Assembly (NCBI GenBank): GCA_963965975.1
Contig: OZ014420.1
Coordinates: 3,498,001-3,562,000 of the forward strand
Direction: 5' to 3'
DNA length: 64,000 bases
From: Xestospongia bergquistia
Taxonomy: Eukaryota > Porifera > Demospongiae > Haplosclerida > Petrosiidae
Shown here piece after piece: positions 46,165 to 58,055 of the stretch. Below the pieces are notes generated by a model. It had not been told where the DNA came from. It searched no databases and saw nothing but the letters and a program-made list of their open reading frames with translations. How positions within the stretch are numbered: the first letter of the stretch is position 1; each line of letters begins with the position of its first letter. The position numbers and the translations under genes are program-made.

Positions 46165-46800
46165 TCAAATCCTCTTCCTTCTTTTTCTTCTTTTCTTCTT
46201 TTCTTCTAATAATCTCAGATTTTGAGTACTAGTTAAACCCTGGGCTAATGTATTTTGACTCATCTTTGGTAGCTTGATTTCTTGAGTATTTTGCGACAAA
46301 AGGGTTGACGTTGCTGAACCACAAGGAGAATGGATGGAAGACTCACTTGACAAGTCCTCTCTCAATGGAGTGGAGTAACAAATATGCTGCTTCAGCCATT
46401 ACTGGTATCTCTTGTCACCAGGGAGGTCATAATCCTCATCCTTTCTTCTTTGAAAAATTTTCGTTAGGCTTACTAAAATTCATTTTACTTTTAGTTATAG
46501 TTAATTACAATCCACCCAGAACTGGATAAACTATATGTGGTTTCAGGCACCTCTTCCAAATGTACGCTCTGTTTTCAGAAGTTTTTGATCAAAGATAACA
46601 AGTGGAGGAATAGCACAACCCGGTGCATTGCAGCAAGCTAGAACTGTAATCTGTGAGTTGTTGCTAAAAGAGAGAGTACTTGGTTGCTGCTGACGTCGCT
46701 TACATACAATTTGTAGGGACTTGGAATCACATGGAAACCCACTCTTTTCCATAATACAGTTACAGCAGGAGAGATGTGATTGCATTGGTTAAAAAGATGT
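46165..46800 (-). pseudogene. Pogo/Tigger-like (DDE_1) transposase fragment
   Basis: Minus strand 46785-46543 reads GFPCDSKSLQIVCKRRQQQP, SQITVLACCNAPGCAIPPLV and IFDQKLLKTE, the middle of a DDE_1 domain. A frameshift leads to EEVPETTYSLSSSGWI (about 46550-46505). After lost sequence, KLPKMSQNTLAQGLTSTQNL and a basic KKKRRKRRKR stretch follow (46280-46165). The central catalytic residues are largely absent. With 41020-41378 it may represent one gene. Confidence 0.7.
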
Positions 46801-47079
46801 CCTTACTCATAAAGGTCTGACAGACATTCATGTAAAGGCGGTTTCCATACAGCTTGCAACTGTTGCACAACAGTTGTGTCATGTTGCAGAATTATTTGGA
46901 AACATAACATATATTTGTTGCGCGATGTTGCCAATATTGTGTGACTGTTTCGTGGAATTAGAACCAAGCTCTATCTCCATGATTGCTGCAACTGTTGCAC
47001 CACAGTTTCAGTGATGTGGAAACATATCATTGAGGTATAGTCAGATGAACAACAAACTGCCACTTTAAAGGGTATTCGA

Positions 47080-47460
47080 GATACTAAAGTTTTCATGGAA
47101 GAAATATAGAAATACCCAGTCTTATATGACAAATTCTCTACTGATTACTACTGTAAGCCATATACAAAGTTTAGCAAAAATAGCCTCGATCAAGTCCTTA
47201 TTAAAACCACTGGTAGCATTTCCAAAGCACTTGATACTGACATCCACCAATTCAAGGAAGAGAAGGAATTACATGTAGATGATGAAGACAAGTTATTCTG
47301 CAGAACTGTTGTTGCAGAAATTGTTGATGAAACTCATAATTGAAAAGTATTTGCTGTATTTCAATCTTTGATATCTGTTTCAACTGAGGTGGCAGTCTCT
47401 TTAGCTGAGGAACTAAGCTCTTGGCAAATTACATCAGAAAACAAGTAACTATATTGTAAA
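47080..47460 (+). pseudogene. MADF-like DNA-binding ORF of the Harbinger element
   Basis: Reads FMEEI, a stop, KYPVLYDKFSTDYYCKPYTK, then HQFKEEKELHVDDEDKLFCR and FAVFQSLISVSTEV. The start resembles a MADF domain (I..v...P.LYD). Harbinger elements commonly carry a second gene with a Myb/SANT/MADF-like domain that assists the transposase, so position supports the call. Sequence support is modest. Confidence 0.5.
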
Positions 47461-47491
47461 TGAGAAACATTTTACATTATTCTTGTGTATG

Positions 47492-47700
47492 TTATGTTTG
47501 CCATGGTACTTGTCCTGCTTTACTGTTGAAATAATTCATGAAATTCTGTCGCGTTTGACCTGCACTAAAACAATGGCTATTGCCACTAACATGCCCAAGA
47601 TCACTACTGATCTTCATTGAAAAAGCATTGCTATAATTACAAGGAGATGTAGTGGAAAAACAATGGAAGCCATCTGAAAAGCATATGACTTTGTGCACCC
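47492..47700 (-). pseudogene. C-terminal tail of the Harbinger transposase
   Basis: Minus strand reads SSDLGHVSGNSHCFSAGQTR then QNFMNYFNSKAGQVPWQT and a stop. The YFN...GQVPWQ ending is the characteristic tail of DDE_4 (Harbinger) transposases. The upstream part of the gene is about 10 kb away at 58056-58718 on the same strand. Confidence 0.7.
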
Positions 47701-49275
47701 TAAATTATCTGAAAATTATGAGAATATAATCTGAAATTGAGTAAATAAAATAGTTATACATTTGACCATAAACACAAAAATAAATAGAAAGAAACATGCC
47801 GTAACTTGCTTGTTTTCATTGTGAAATATTTTCGTTTCACATTTGATAAATGAAATTTTTGCAAATCGAAAAATTCTATTTAATGAATTTGGAATGACGA
47901 ATATTTAGAATAACAAGTACATAAATACCACATGTTTTTCTATTGAAGAGATTGAGATGTCACAGTCGGAAGTTATTTCAAGAGCTATTATGACCTCCCT
48001 GATCCAAGGGGATCGTTATCAGCTACACTTTATCCTAGAGCCATTGTCCTTGCCAACCAGGAGGTTGAAAAAGTGATGACCAAAGGCAGCAAGTCTAAAC
48101 GCCGTGGATCTTATGTAAAGTAAGTACCTCTCACAAACTTTCTTACACCTTTACACTAATGTTTAACTTTAGATATACATATACACCTGAAGTTAGAGCT
48201 TCTATTGGGAAGTATGCCAGTATTCATGGTGCACCATCGGCTAGTGCCACGTTCACAAGAGAACTAGGTGTTAAAATCTGCAAGTTATCTGTGAATTGTA
48301 TTAAAACAAAATATTTGAAAAGACAGTGTGAAAAAGATGATGATGAGGAGTTAATTTCTCTGCCACACAAAACACGTGGTCGTCCTCTAGTGCTTGGTGA
48401 CTACATAGAAAAGCAGCTGCAACTGTATGTAAAAAAGATTCAACAGCAAGGAGGAGTTGTCACAGCTTCTGTTGTTGTAGCTGCTGCTCGAGGAGTAATG
48501 ATGGCTTATAATCATCCACAACTTGCAGAATTTGGTTGGCATATGGTATTGACCAGTACCTGGGCGTACCACTTCCTTCACAGAATGAAGTTTGTCAAGA
48601 GAAATGCGACAACATCAAAAACAAGACAAACCAGTCGATTTTGAAAAGAATTAAAAAAGCATTTCTTGAAGAAGTCAATACAACTGTGACCATGGAAGAG
48701 ATCCCACCAGAATTGATCTTCAACTGGGATCAAACCAGTATTCACCTAATCTCAGTCTCTCTCTCCTTGGACAATGGAACAAACTAGTGCTAAATGAGTT
48801 GAAATTGGTGGTATTGACAACAAACACCAAATCACAGCAATTTTTTGTGGTACGCTTACAGGTGATTTTTTGTCGTTACAGATAATTTACAAAGGCAAAA
48901 CAGAACATTGTAATCCCAAGTTTACATTTGCATGTGATTGGAATATCACTCATTTACCCAACCATTTTTCCACAGAGGCAACCATGATCGAGTATGTTGA
49001 AGAGATCATTATTCCCAGGGGGGTAGGAAGCAAATCTAAAGTGGATGGGCAGTTTTCTAATTGACTGTAGTTATGTATGTATGCATATATCTCTCAGTTC
49101 ACTAATTGATATTAATAATGGTTTTTAATATTTAACAATCTGATTTACTAAATGTACCAAAAACTGTCATTCTGTGTTCAGATCCTCTAACAAATTCATT
49201 TGCAATTTCTATCAAGTCTAGCTTATCAGTGAGGTGCTTATGTGTTGACAATATCATTATGCTGTTGAGCCTTGT

Positions 49276-51080
49276 TTATGTCATTGTTGATCTCAAGTGT
49301 GATTTTACTGTACATAGAGCACTGAAACTTCTTTCACTAGTGGCGTTGGTTGCTGGCATCACAATAATTAACGATACAGCAGCTTTCAGAACTAGCTCTT
49401 GCTTGGAATATACATGGTAACCAGACTGATCAAAACGAGATTTGATAGCACTCACAAGGAGATCTAATGCTTCAAAATATGCAATTCGATATAATGCTGT
49501 CTGAAAAACCTGTTTCATATCTGCGTAGACGTTTTCTCTGTCGTGGTAGTGTTGGGTTACTTACATCAAGACTTCCTGCTAAGTCAGTTACTTTTTTCAA
49601 AAACAGCTTGAAGCTTTCATCAGATCACATGCAAACAGTCATACGAGCAATTTTCTGACCCTCAAGTGCTGACATATGCAAGGCCATGCTCAAGTTATCA
49701 TTATGCTGTAGCAAAAGTTGACCTAACATTAACCCCCAAAAAAAACAAAAGAGTGCATGATAGAAGCAACACCTTGGATTCTATACTTCATCTCGGTATC
49801 CTTGACCACCAGTAATGACTTCTGCCAAAGCTCATGAAGTGTGTTGTAATTCGAGATGATACTTTGAAGTGCTTGTGCACACACTGTCCACCGAGTTGGA
49901 CAAAGAACTCTTATTCCTGGACAATCATCAAAAGCTGGAATGCTCTGTTTTAAATGCTGTAAGATGGCTTTCTTTCAAGGTGATTTCTTCACTAGTTTTA
50001 CTATTTTATAAGCAGTATCCAAAGAATTCTTGATTGTTTGGGAGTTCTTCACAGCATCGGACCATGCTAAATTCCATAGCAATGAATATAAACTGCTCTA
50101 GGTTCATCATCTGTTATCATCTTGGCTAGTCCACCACACTTTCCAGCTGTTGCAGAAGCACCATCAGCATTGGGTTCTTAGCTGTTTTGTTGAGAGGTTC
50201 ACTCTTAATAATATGTCATTTACCACTCCATACAAACTAGCAGCTTCCGTGGATTCCACAACATGTAATCCAACAAATTATTCATGGCCCATCAAGTTTT
50301 CATCTACATGCCTGAAGCAAATTACTACTTGTTCTTTATTAGAAATATCTGTGGTCTCATCACTCATTACTGCTAAAACTTAGAAGATCTAAGTGTACTG
50401 CTAATTTGTCCCAAAACTGAATGCAACATAACTTTTAAAATTTCATTTTGCACATCTGGTGCTGTATACTTGTCTGTTTTCTTCTTCATCCAGTCCAAAA
50501 TTCTCCTGTCATATTTACCTCTGAGTTTTAACTGTTGAATGAAATTGGAATTAGATTCATCTCTTGACATCCTCTAAATGCAAGACCCTGTCAAGCAAGA
50601 AACCTTGATCTCGATAAAATTTTTAAAAAGCACTGTCGCCTTTCCATTTTCTCCTTCATATGTTGCTGTGATAAGGACTCTCCTATATCTTTCGTTGTTG
50701 ATGGCAACAATATAAGTTTCAATACAGCTTCTTTGTGGCATCTGCTTCCTTCATGAGAAGAAAATTTGATTGTGGCATGTTTCCAATTAGAAAAACTTTC
50801 AGAAATGAATGCAGCTTCAGCATTATTTGACCAGTTCAGTTTCTTCTCAGAACTAGCTTTCGCACAAGTAAAACATAAAACAGCATCTTGATCCTCCAAA
50901 TTGTCGCTTTGGGAATGAAAATGATTGTGGTTGGTGAGGTTCACTAGTAAACATAGTTTACCAGCTGGTACTGTTGCATGCACATGGCAAATAATATAAT
51001 GGGTTAATAATAATCCCACTAACTTCAGTGCACAAACTTCAAAGCACAATTTTTTTTCAAATTTGGTGTAAATTACCATT
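49276..51080 (-). pseudogene. hAT transposase of the ZMYM1/THAP12-like group
   Basis: Minus strand, N to C: AVLCFTCAKASSEKKLNWSN, NWKHATIKFSSHEGSRCHKE (a TTF-type finger region, about 50780-50700), RRQCFLKILSRSRFLA, then after a frame break NSNFIQQLKLRGKYDRRILD (about 50560-50500), and the C-terminal dimerisation segment NATSERSFSALCTVKSHLRS (about 49350-49290). It lacks an intact frame. Confidence 0.8.
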
Positions 51081-51331
51081 TGATGTCAATTTGATTTTTC
51101 ACAAGCATTTGACACAGTACAAATACTTGCATAGCTGCCAAGGCATTGAAATGCTAGGAGTGAGCTAATGAACTTTGGGGAGTGAGTTGGGGCACCTTAG
51201 GAGTGAGGAGTGTAAATTTTTCAAAGAAAAATTACTTATACAAAAATTTTTACAAAAATAATATCAATGTTTTCATTTCATAGACTGACTATGGGTTTTA
51301 TTATATTCCCATGTAGCAAATTTAGCCTTTC

Positions 51332-51595
51332 TTAAAAATTCTTTTGAAGGCTCATTCTGTGTGCTGCCTCTTGACTAGCTAGTTTAATGGTTAAAATACT
51401 TGTAAGAGTTCCTTTTGGGTCTAGACTTGGACAAAAGGCAGCTTTATTCTTATGTACCATTGAGAATATACGCTCTTCTGTTGCATTGGAGTGAGGGATA
51501 AGCAAAACTAACTGAGCCACTCGGGAAAGTTGATTGAAGCAGAAACTACTGTCAGGAGTCTTAACTGTAGATAGGTAGTACCAAATGATATCCAT
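51332..51595 (-). pseudogene. hAT dimerisation-domain fragment (second hAT)
   Basis: FNQLSRVAQLVLLIPHSNAT then EERIFSMVHKNKAAFCPSLD and LTSILTIKLA is the C-terminus of a different hAT transposase, upstream of the N-terminus of the main one. It is a remnant of another insertion or a composite. Confidence 0.75.
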
Positions 51596-52726
51596 CTATG
51601 ATGAGTTACATCATTAGATTCATCAACAACCAAAGCTTCCTCCTAAACAGAAAAAGGGACATTATCTCATACCAGTAACTTGTAGTTAATAAATTCATCT
51701 AGAAGTACATCCAGCCAGGGCTTTGTTCACTATCACTGTCCACTCGGCAACCATTATCACGTTGTGGGGTGTGGTTAAACCAAGGGCGTGGCCCAATAAC
51801 TGAGTGGGTCCATGCTGGGCATGAGGATTTGCAATGCTGGGCGTGTGAGAGTGAGAATAGATAACTATGCGTGAGACTCACACCGTAGGCATGATACTTG
51901 GAGGGTATGTACTTGTCATGATGAATTGCATACCATGACCTGAAAAAAGTGGGGGAGGGGGCAATTCCTGCCTCTGGCCCCCCAGTTCCTACTCCTGTGA
52001 TTCCATATGTGTAAGCAACAAGAGATTTGCTAAATGTTCCAGCCAAGGCAGCACTAGCTATAATAGACAAGTTTAGAGGCCAGATTACTACAGCAGTTGT
52101 CACTCTTCTTGAGAGAAACATCATCCATGTCTGCTATATTCCAGCCAACATGACCGACTTGCTCAAGCCAATGGACTTAGCTATTAACAAACCAGCAAAA
52201 AATTTTCTTAAAAGAAAGTTTGAGCTCTGGTATTCTGAGCAAGTAACACAGCAGCTTCATGAGTTGAGGACATACAGTCTACAGAGATACAGCCAATAAA
52301 TAGGAGCTTTACAGCAATGAAACATATAACAGCAACGTGGCTAGTGAAAATGGCCACTTTTCTCTCTGACAATCCACAGTTTGTGGTAAATGGATTCAGG
52401 CGTGCTGGTATTTTAGCTCCTCTTAATAACACAGACATAGAAGAATTTACAGATGATACCAAGTTGCTATCAGATGAACATGAAGACATAGAAGAACTTA
52501 CAGAGGCAACCAACTTGCTATCAGAAGATGAGGATACAGACAGCCGTATTTAAGAGACAATAAGTGACAGTGAATGATAAATACATTTAAAAATTAAAAA
52601 ATCACAAACACTTTTTAAGGCATTTATTAAATTTAGAAAGTTCTTTCAGTTTGCCTTTAAATATTAAACGACAAGTAGAATAGTGCCTGTTTCCACTCAC
52701 AATGCATTGTAATTTTCCTCCTCTTC

Positions 52727-52924
52727 TTAAAAAAAGTGAGCAGACTTTAGATATTTTTTTGGGAGGTGTCCGATGACAAGTCCGTTTCTGATAACTGCTA
52801 TAGCATACCTATCAACAGGATTTGTTGGTTGTCCCACACAAGTTAGCGGTTCTCTGATAGCTGCTATCCATATGGCCTTATAGACATGGTAGCCCCTTAT
52901 GCAACAGGGCCTTTCTTTTTCCAT
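52727..52924 (-). CDS. Small HIRAN-domain protein
   Basis: The 65-residue frame reads CCIRGYHVYKAIWIAAIREP, then NPVDRYAIAVIRNGLVIGHL and PKKYLKS, matching the HIRAN domain (R..G..vY...W.p..Ge.l.c..e..N..D.yAvaV...g..iGh.p). HIRAN domains bind single-stranded 3' DNA ends in helicases such as HLTF. Here it stands alone; stand-alone copies are common in the kinds of genome this resembles. It sits 175 bases from the end of the DDE_1 gene on the opposite strand, so it may be a passenger of the same element. The start is the first ATG; an upstream exon is possible. Confidence 0.7.
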   Translation of the reverse strand: MEKERPCCIRGYHVYKAIWIAAIREPLTCVGQPTNPVDRYAIAVIRNGLVIGHLPKKYLKSAHFF

Positions 52925-53069
52925 TACTCACGTGGTCCCACCTTTGTGTAATAATTTCACTTCAGCAAAATTTTCATGTAATTAGAGTCAGATGAAAATT
53001 TAGCAACATGAAATTTTTTGAAACGAATATTATGAGAACGAAAAAAAGCAAATTACACTGGTTGTAAAT

Positions 53070-54640
53070 TAATTAGATGTTCATTGTCTTTTTTGGTTTG
53101 GGAATTTTTTTTTCCCATTTCAACTGGAGGTGAGAATATATCTTTGGAAGTTTGAACTCCAATTACATACCCTCCACTTGGCAAGTTTGTTACGAAGACG
53201 TCATCTTTCTAAAATAGAAAATGAAAATCAAATATAATTGTTGTGCTACAATTGAACAAATTAAACCTCTAGTTGGCAGAAATGAGATTTCGAATTGTTT
53301 CTGGCAATTCAGGATTGAAAATAGGTGATCGTCAAAACAAACTTTTGCATACATATGAGTATCGATCAATATCAAACAATGAATTGATACTACTTGAGAA
53401 AAAGCACCCACCATCGTGAAACCCATGAAAGGTACCAGTTGCTAAATTCTGGACTTGATAAGTGACTAAGATGAAGGCCCTTCAAATGTCATAAATTTAT
53501 ATAAATGGTATCAATGAAGAAAACATACCCTATCTTGAACTTTGAAGGAGAGTCCATAGTCTTCATCTGTAATATGTAATAACAGTTTAATTTAATATGA
53601 TTATCAATACTTTTAATTTCCCATTTGTCTTAGATTGCTGTAATAAAAGTGTAACAAAACATTAAGAACAAGAGCACACACACCTTTTCAGTTCTCAGAT
53701 TATGTGTCTATCAAAATACATAAGGTTTTAATTAAGCTAAATTATGCAATCTATATCCATATCTGTAATACCTCTGAGTCATCAGATTCACTAGGCCTAG
53801 GGGAATGCCAAAGGCACAAAGTATCAAAAGGACGAAGGAAATGTCTAACATTGTTAGGCTTTTGGATGCATTGGGATGAAGTGACATAGATTGGACCCAG
53901 CTATTAAGTAATAGTATTAATATTGCAGAAATAGGAGTAGAAGCAGCAGAGGGAAAAGAAGCAGTGACAATAATTAGTGAACCTGTGGATAGTGAACAAG
54001 CAGTAGCCAATGAAGCAACAGCTGCAGTCAATATACTTCCACAGGCAGTAGTTCATCAGGTATATATTATCTTTGGAATTGACTGTGATTACTGACCTAC
54101 TTCATGGACTAGCTACACATGAAATAACTGCAGCTGAATATTTAGCTCGAGGTAAAAAAGAATCCATACTCAGCAATGCTTTAGGGTAAGTCTGAAATGA
54201 TTAGATGTATATATAAAATAGTCATCACTGAAACAATGGCAAAGTTGCTAATTCTTAATCACACTTCATTTCTTTAAATATGGCAACAAGCAATTAAAAT
54301 TACTCTTTCAGCACAGGTTAAAGAAAGCTTCAATAGAAGCACAGATTTGGGGCAGGGGGACAATAAAGGTCTGCAGCCCTCAAGGCTAAAACATATTCAC
54401 AATAGAGTTAGTTTGATCTCATTCACTCCTCATATTATGCGCATGCACATAATACAAATGACCACTAGGTATAAAGTCACTCATCTCGCATTAGTATGTG
54501 ATGGAACAACTGTTTCAAGACATATTTTTTGACGATAGCATTGTAAAAGAAAATAACTTAGTGTTTGAAGGTAGTAGTCTATGCAAATCAAGAACAAGGA
54601 AAAGGAAATCAAGAAGACAAATAAAAGTAAGTGATTTAAT
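53070..54640. other. Mixed exon-like traces, unassigned
   Basis: Minus strand 53205-53075, after CTATTTTAG, reads DDVFVTNLPSGGYVIGVQTS and KDIFSPPVEM, which looks like an exon. Plus strand 53930-54052 (EAVTIISEPVDSEQAVANEA) and 54075-54186 (ITDLLHGLATHEITAAEYLA, followed by GTAAGT) also look like exons. I do not recognise the families. Confidence 0.35.
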
Positions 54641-55229
54641 GAAATAACGAACTATTATAAGTAGTTATGTTAATATTTTAACTGCACTCAGCAACGTATT
54701 GACCTCTAGAATAAAACAATTGTTGCATATCATTTACTGGTGATCTCTATTTCGACAGCATTCACCTCCAGTTGAGTTCACCGATCCTTTCGTTACATGT
54801 TCACCTGTACCTGTCAATAGTGAGATAAAACTTAAATGTTTTCATTTTAGTGATCCTGTTTCATTGCAAGAAGTTAATTCATCTGGTTCTTCAACATCAT
54901 TCTTCAACATCATTTTCTCCAATCTTCAAATGACTTCAATGACACTTCAATGATGTTACAGTCATGAGCAACTTAACAAAGTTTTGCCAATTATTTGATT
55001 CCAGATACATGAAGTTACAGATGTGGACTATGAGCCACTCTATTCCAGCTCAATCTTTCTCGTCTGTCTGCCATAGCTTTGTTAATGTCTTGGTTTGCCT
55101 CTTATCCGGGACTAAGTAAAGATTTATTTAGTCATTTATTACATCTTCATCATACCTTTATTCTTCCACAAAATAACCTCCCATCTTCGTATGCCTCTGC
55201 TTATTCTTCAGTAAAGCATCTACTTGTTC

Positions 55230-57354
55230 AGCCTCAGGAGTTTCATCCTTGAGCTAATGAGTGTATATTGTTTCGTAATGAGTACAAAGATCTCTAATCA
55301 TATCCCAAATGTGGAAGTAGCAGGTACAGTGATGAAACTCAAGTGCCTCAGAAAAGATTTGTGTTTTTCCTAGAATAAAGGATATATTTACTTTACTTAA
55401 GGTTTCAAAGTTTCTGCAGTCTCATATAAAATGGCCTAGTCACACTAATGTTGTTTTTGACATCCATGACTCTGATGAATGGAAGTCTTTGTATGCAAAG
55501 GATGAATTTTTTGCAGGTGATGTCAGGGGTATATTGTTCTTTCTTTGTACTGATGGACTGAACCCTTTTTCAAAGGAAAGGTGTCAGTATAGTATGTGGC
55601 AAATTATGCTCAATATTTTAAATTTTCCTTCATACATATGCTCTAAACCAGAGTCAATAATCCTACTTGGCATTATGCCTGGACGAAAAGAACAAAAAAT
55701 CTTCAATCCTTACTTGGCAGTTTAGTGGAAGAACTCAATGAGATGTGTAGTCAAACTGTCTTCGATTCTTTAACAAATAAATATTTTCCCTATAAATTTG
55801 TTTATTTATCCTCAGACACAGGTTGCTTGAGGACTCTAGTGCATCAGAAGCTAGTACCTGAAGAGGAGTTCCTTGAAGGAAGAGGTACTACCATTTGTTC
55901 TGTACATGGAGGGAGACACAGTGTTGTCCCTATCGGCAAAGGTGCACATGGAAGTCGAGGGTAAGCCAATAGAAGTTGAGGCTGCTGTGTCTGATCGGTT
56001 ACCTGTGGGAGTATTGTTGGGTATGGATGTGTCCCAACTCCCCGACCTATTAACCCAACAGAACTCTGAAGTAGGGGAACCTGAGAAGGCCATGGTAATA
56101 ATGACAAGAGCTGCTGAGGAGGAGAAATGTGGAGTGACATTGAGCCCATTAATGAATGAGGAGCAGAAAACTGAAGCGAAGGGAAATGATTGTGATAAAG
56201 AGGAAGAAGACAAGAGTGAACACAAGGAAGAAGACGAGTAAACATGAGGAAGAAGACAAGAATGAAGAGACAGATTGGATGATGATGATAAATGATGACT
56301 TGTTTTGGAAATCTCGACAGAAGAGAAGATTAAGCAGAAACATGAAGAGCAAACAAGAAACAGTACAACTGAAATTTTGCATTGTCGACCTTATAGGACC
56401 ACAGTAACAGTCAACTTTGTTTGTCTGTTGTGATGTGATGACACGTCTTTGCTCACATGAAGTGGATGCTTAGACGTTTAAGAATTTGGAAGCTAACACA
56501 CATCATGCTCTTGCTCGATTTGAAAGAGACTTTCCAGTGTCACTTAATGTAATTGTTTTTCATCTTCTACATCACTTACTGACTTATACGAAAAAATCTG
56601 GACTAGTTTCAGGTTATTGGATGTACCGATTGGAGCGTTTTAATTCTTGGATAGCCAGGAGGGTGAAAAACCGTCGTTACCTATCCCTTATTGTTTATTC
56701 ATCCTAGCATGTCAGAAAAGTTACCAACTACTTTCTCATCCATTTTTGATTGGTCTGAGGAAGGAGGTGATGATATTTTACAGAGGAACAGTTTAGGAAG
56801 TTTGGATAACTGTCAGTTAAGTCACATTCAACAGTATTACAAACAGACAAATACAGATTATGACAGTTTGTGTAATCGATATTTTGGAGAGAGAGAGAAA
56901 CGGTAAGAAAAAGACATGAACTCAGATATTTTCCTCTATGGAAGAATGGACTCCTTCAATTGGATCCCCATTATGTGAAAAAAAAATGATGTGTCTGGAA
57001 CCATCAATAGAAATACATATTTTTATAAGTGTTAACCATGAAGTTTCAAGAGGAAGAGTAATAAAATTTACATCTGAATCAACTTCAACACTATCAACAT
57101 GTTTGTCCATAGTTGCCATCCAGTCATCTTCTGGATTACACACTTTTTGTGAATTTACTCAAAAGTTTGCTTACATCAAGTGGTATGGTAATGCAGAATA
57201 TGATGAGATTTCTTGTTTCTATATGGTTCACATTGACGCATCAATTGATATTAACCCAATTGTTCTGGTCTCAGACCTGATTGGTCCATTTGTAACAGCT
57301 TTGGATTTAATTGACTCCAATAAACTGTGGATCCTTACTTCCAATCAATTTTGA
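55230..57354 (+). pseudogene. CACTA (En/Spm-like) transposase with TNP2 and DUF4218-like regions
   Basis: Frames give YPKCGSSRYSDETQVPQKRF (about 55290-55350, Cys-rich start), FFAGDVRGILFFLCTDGLNP, FSKERCQYSMWQIMLNILNF and PYLAVLVEELNEM (55500-55740), the TNP2 domain. After an interruption, HALARFERDFPVSLNVIVFH, YWMYRLERFNSWIARRVKNR (56505-56680) is DUF4218-like. Further C-terminal blocks follow (GRVIKFTSE; FAYIKWYGNAEYDE, about 57170). The gene ends at 57354. Stops and shifts occur throughout, and a Gypsy protease fragment sits between the two domains. Confidence 0.75.
55808..56240 (+). pseudogene. Gypsy-type protease fragment within the CACTA gene
   Basis: SSDTGCLRTLVHQKLVPEEE carries the DTG of retroelement aspartic proteases. 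RGTTICSVHGG, VHMEVEGKPIEVEAAVSDRL and PVGVLLGMDVSQL follow in a shifted frame, then a Lys/Glu-rich region. No LTRs are seen nearby, so this is a fragment. Confidence 0.7.
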
Positions 57355-57399
57355 ACAACTCAAAATGGTTAATTTTATTGGACATTATACATACATTGG

Positions 57400-57705
57400 C
57401 AATGTGATAAGTATTCTATTAGTTTCATTAATCACTGTCTTTTTTAAATAACTTTTTTTGAATCAAAACTGGGACAAATTGTATCTTGTTTCTTGAAAAC
57501 TTTCTTCCAACCTGGAGGGGTGTAAGATACCCCCCTTTTGAAGTCACATGGCTGAAATGGGTAAACAGGACCACAGTAGTCCTCATTAATAACATATTCT
57601 TCTTTGTATCCCATATCCTCAAGTACATCTTCTGGAGTAGAAGGTCTTTCTTCTTTAGTTTGCACTTCTTTAGATACTTTTTACTTGTCTCCATTTGTGT
57701 TTGAG
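57400..57705 (-). other. Open stretch between the CACTA gene and the Harbinger gene
   Basis: The minus strand is open in overlapping frames (for example ERPSTPEDVLEDMGYKEEYV, PPGWKKVFKKQDTICPSF). It may be an exon; I do not recognise it. Confidence 0.3.
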
Positions 57706-58055
57706 CATCAACCTATTTGACACTATAAAGTATGTAATGCAACATTGCTTTCTTACCTTTACAACCATTTCTAACCAGTAAATTTAGAACAAGTCCTATG
57801 TGTGTAGTTACAGAAAGGTCACATAATTTTCAGATGTGACGTGCATGGCTTTAAGAAGTGCCTACTAAAATCAGATCTGTTTTCATTGGTGTTCAGGTAT
57901 CTGAATTTTTTCAGATATCTTTCACTTATTTCAGACATAATTCAGACTTTTGCAACAATATTCCGACATTATACATTTCAGGAAGATTGTAAAGTGCAAT
58001 TTATTCTAATATTTTTCAGACGTGCATAAAAAATTATGAAAGTATTTACATATTT

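Larger units (their letters stand above)
49016..51999 (-). mobile_element. hAT element inserted in the DDE_1 transposase, ATTCC duplication
   Basis: Ends CAGGGGGGTAGGAA (49016) and, in reverse complement, CACAGGAGTAGGAA (51999) pair imperfectly. ATTCC stands directly before 49016 and directly after 51999. The interrupted gene reads continuously in phase when the element is removed. Inside are a hAT transposase (49276-51080, -) and a second hAT fragment (51332-51595, -). Confidence 0.8.
47955..52552 (+). pseudogene. DDE_1-type (pogo/Jerky-like) transposase split by a hAT insertion
   Basis: Exon 1 (about 47960-48118) ends KSKRRGSYVK at GTAAGT; exon 2 starts at 48172 with YTYTPEVRASIGKYASIHGA. 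The HTH-like region is followed by LAEFGWHMVL and LIFNWDQTSIHLI (48715-48752, first catalytic Asp). Coding is interrupted after MIEYVEEIIIP at 49015 and resumes at 52000 with IPYV, a TAA, ATRDLLNVPAKAALAIIDKF (second Asp) and PANMTDLLKPMDLAINKPAK (third acidic site). It ends near 52550 in acidic repeats. Removing the 49016-51999 hAT and one ATTCC copy restores the codon phase. Other frameshifts exist near 48640 and 48790. Confidence 0.85.

Noticed and set aside
46090..46225. Phe/Leu-rich plus-strand frame
   Set aside because: It is the complement of the Lys/Arg-rich linker of the pogo-like transposase read on the minus strand.
55844..56245. Minus-strand open frames over the Gypsy protease
   Set aside because: Shadows of the plus-strand frame that carries DTG and the downstream protease motifs.
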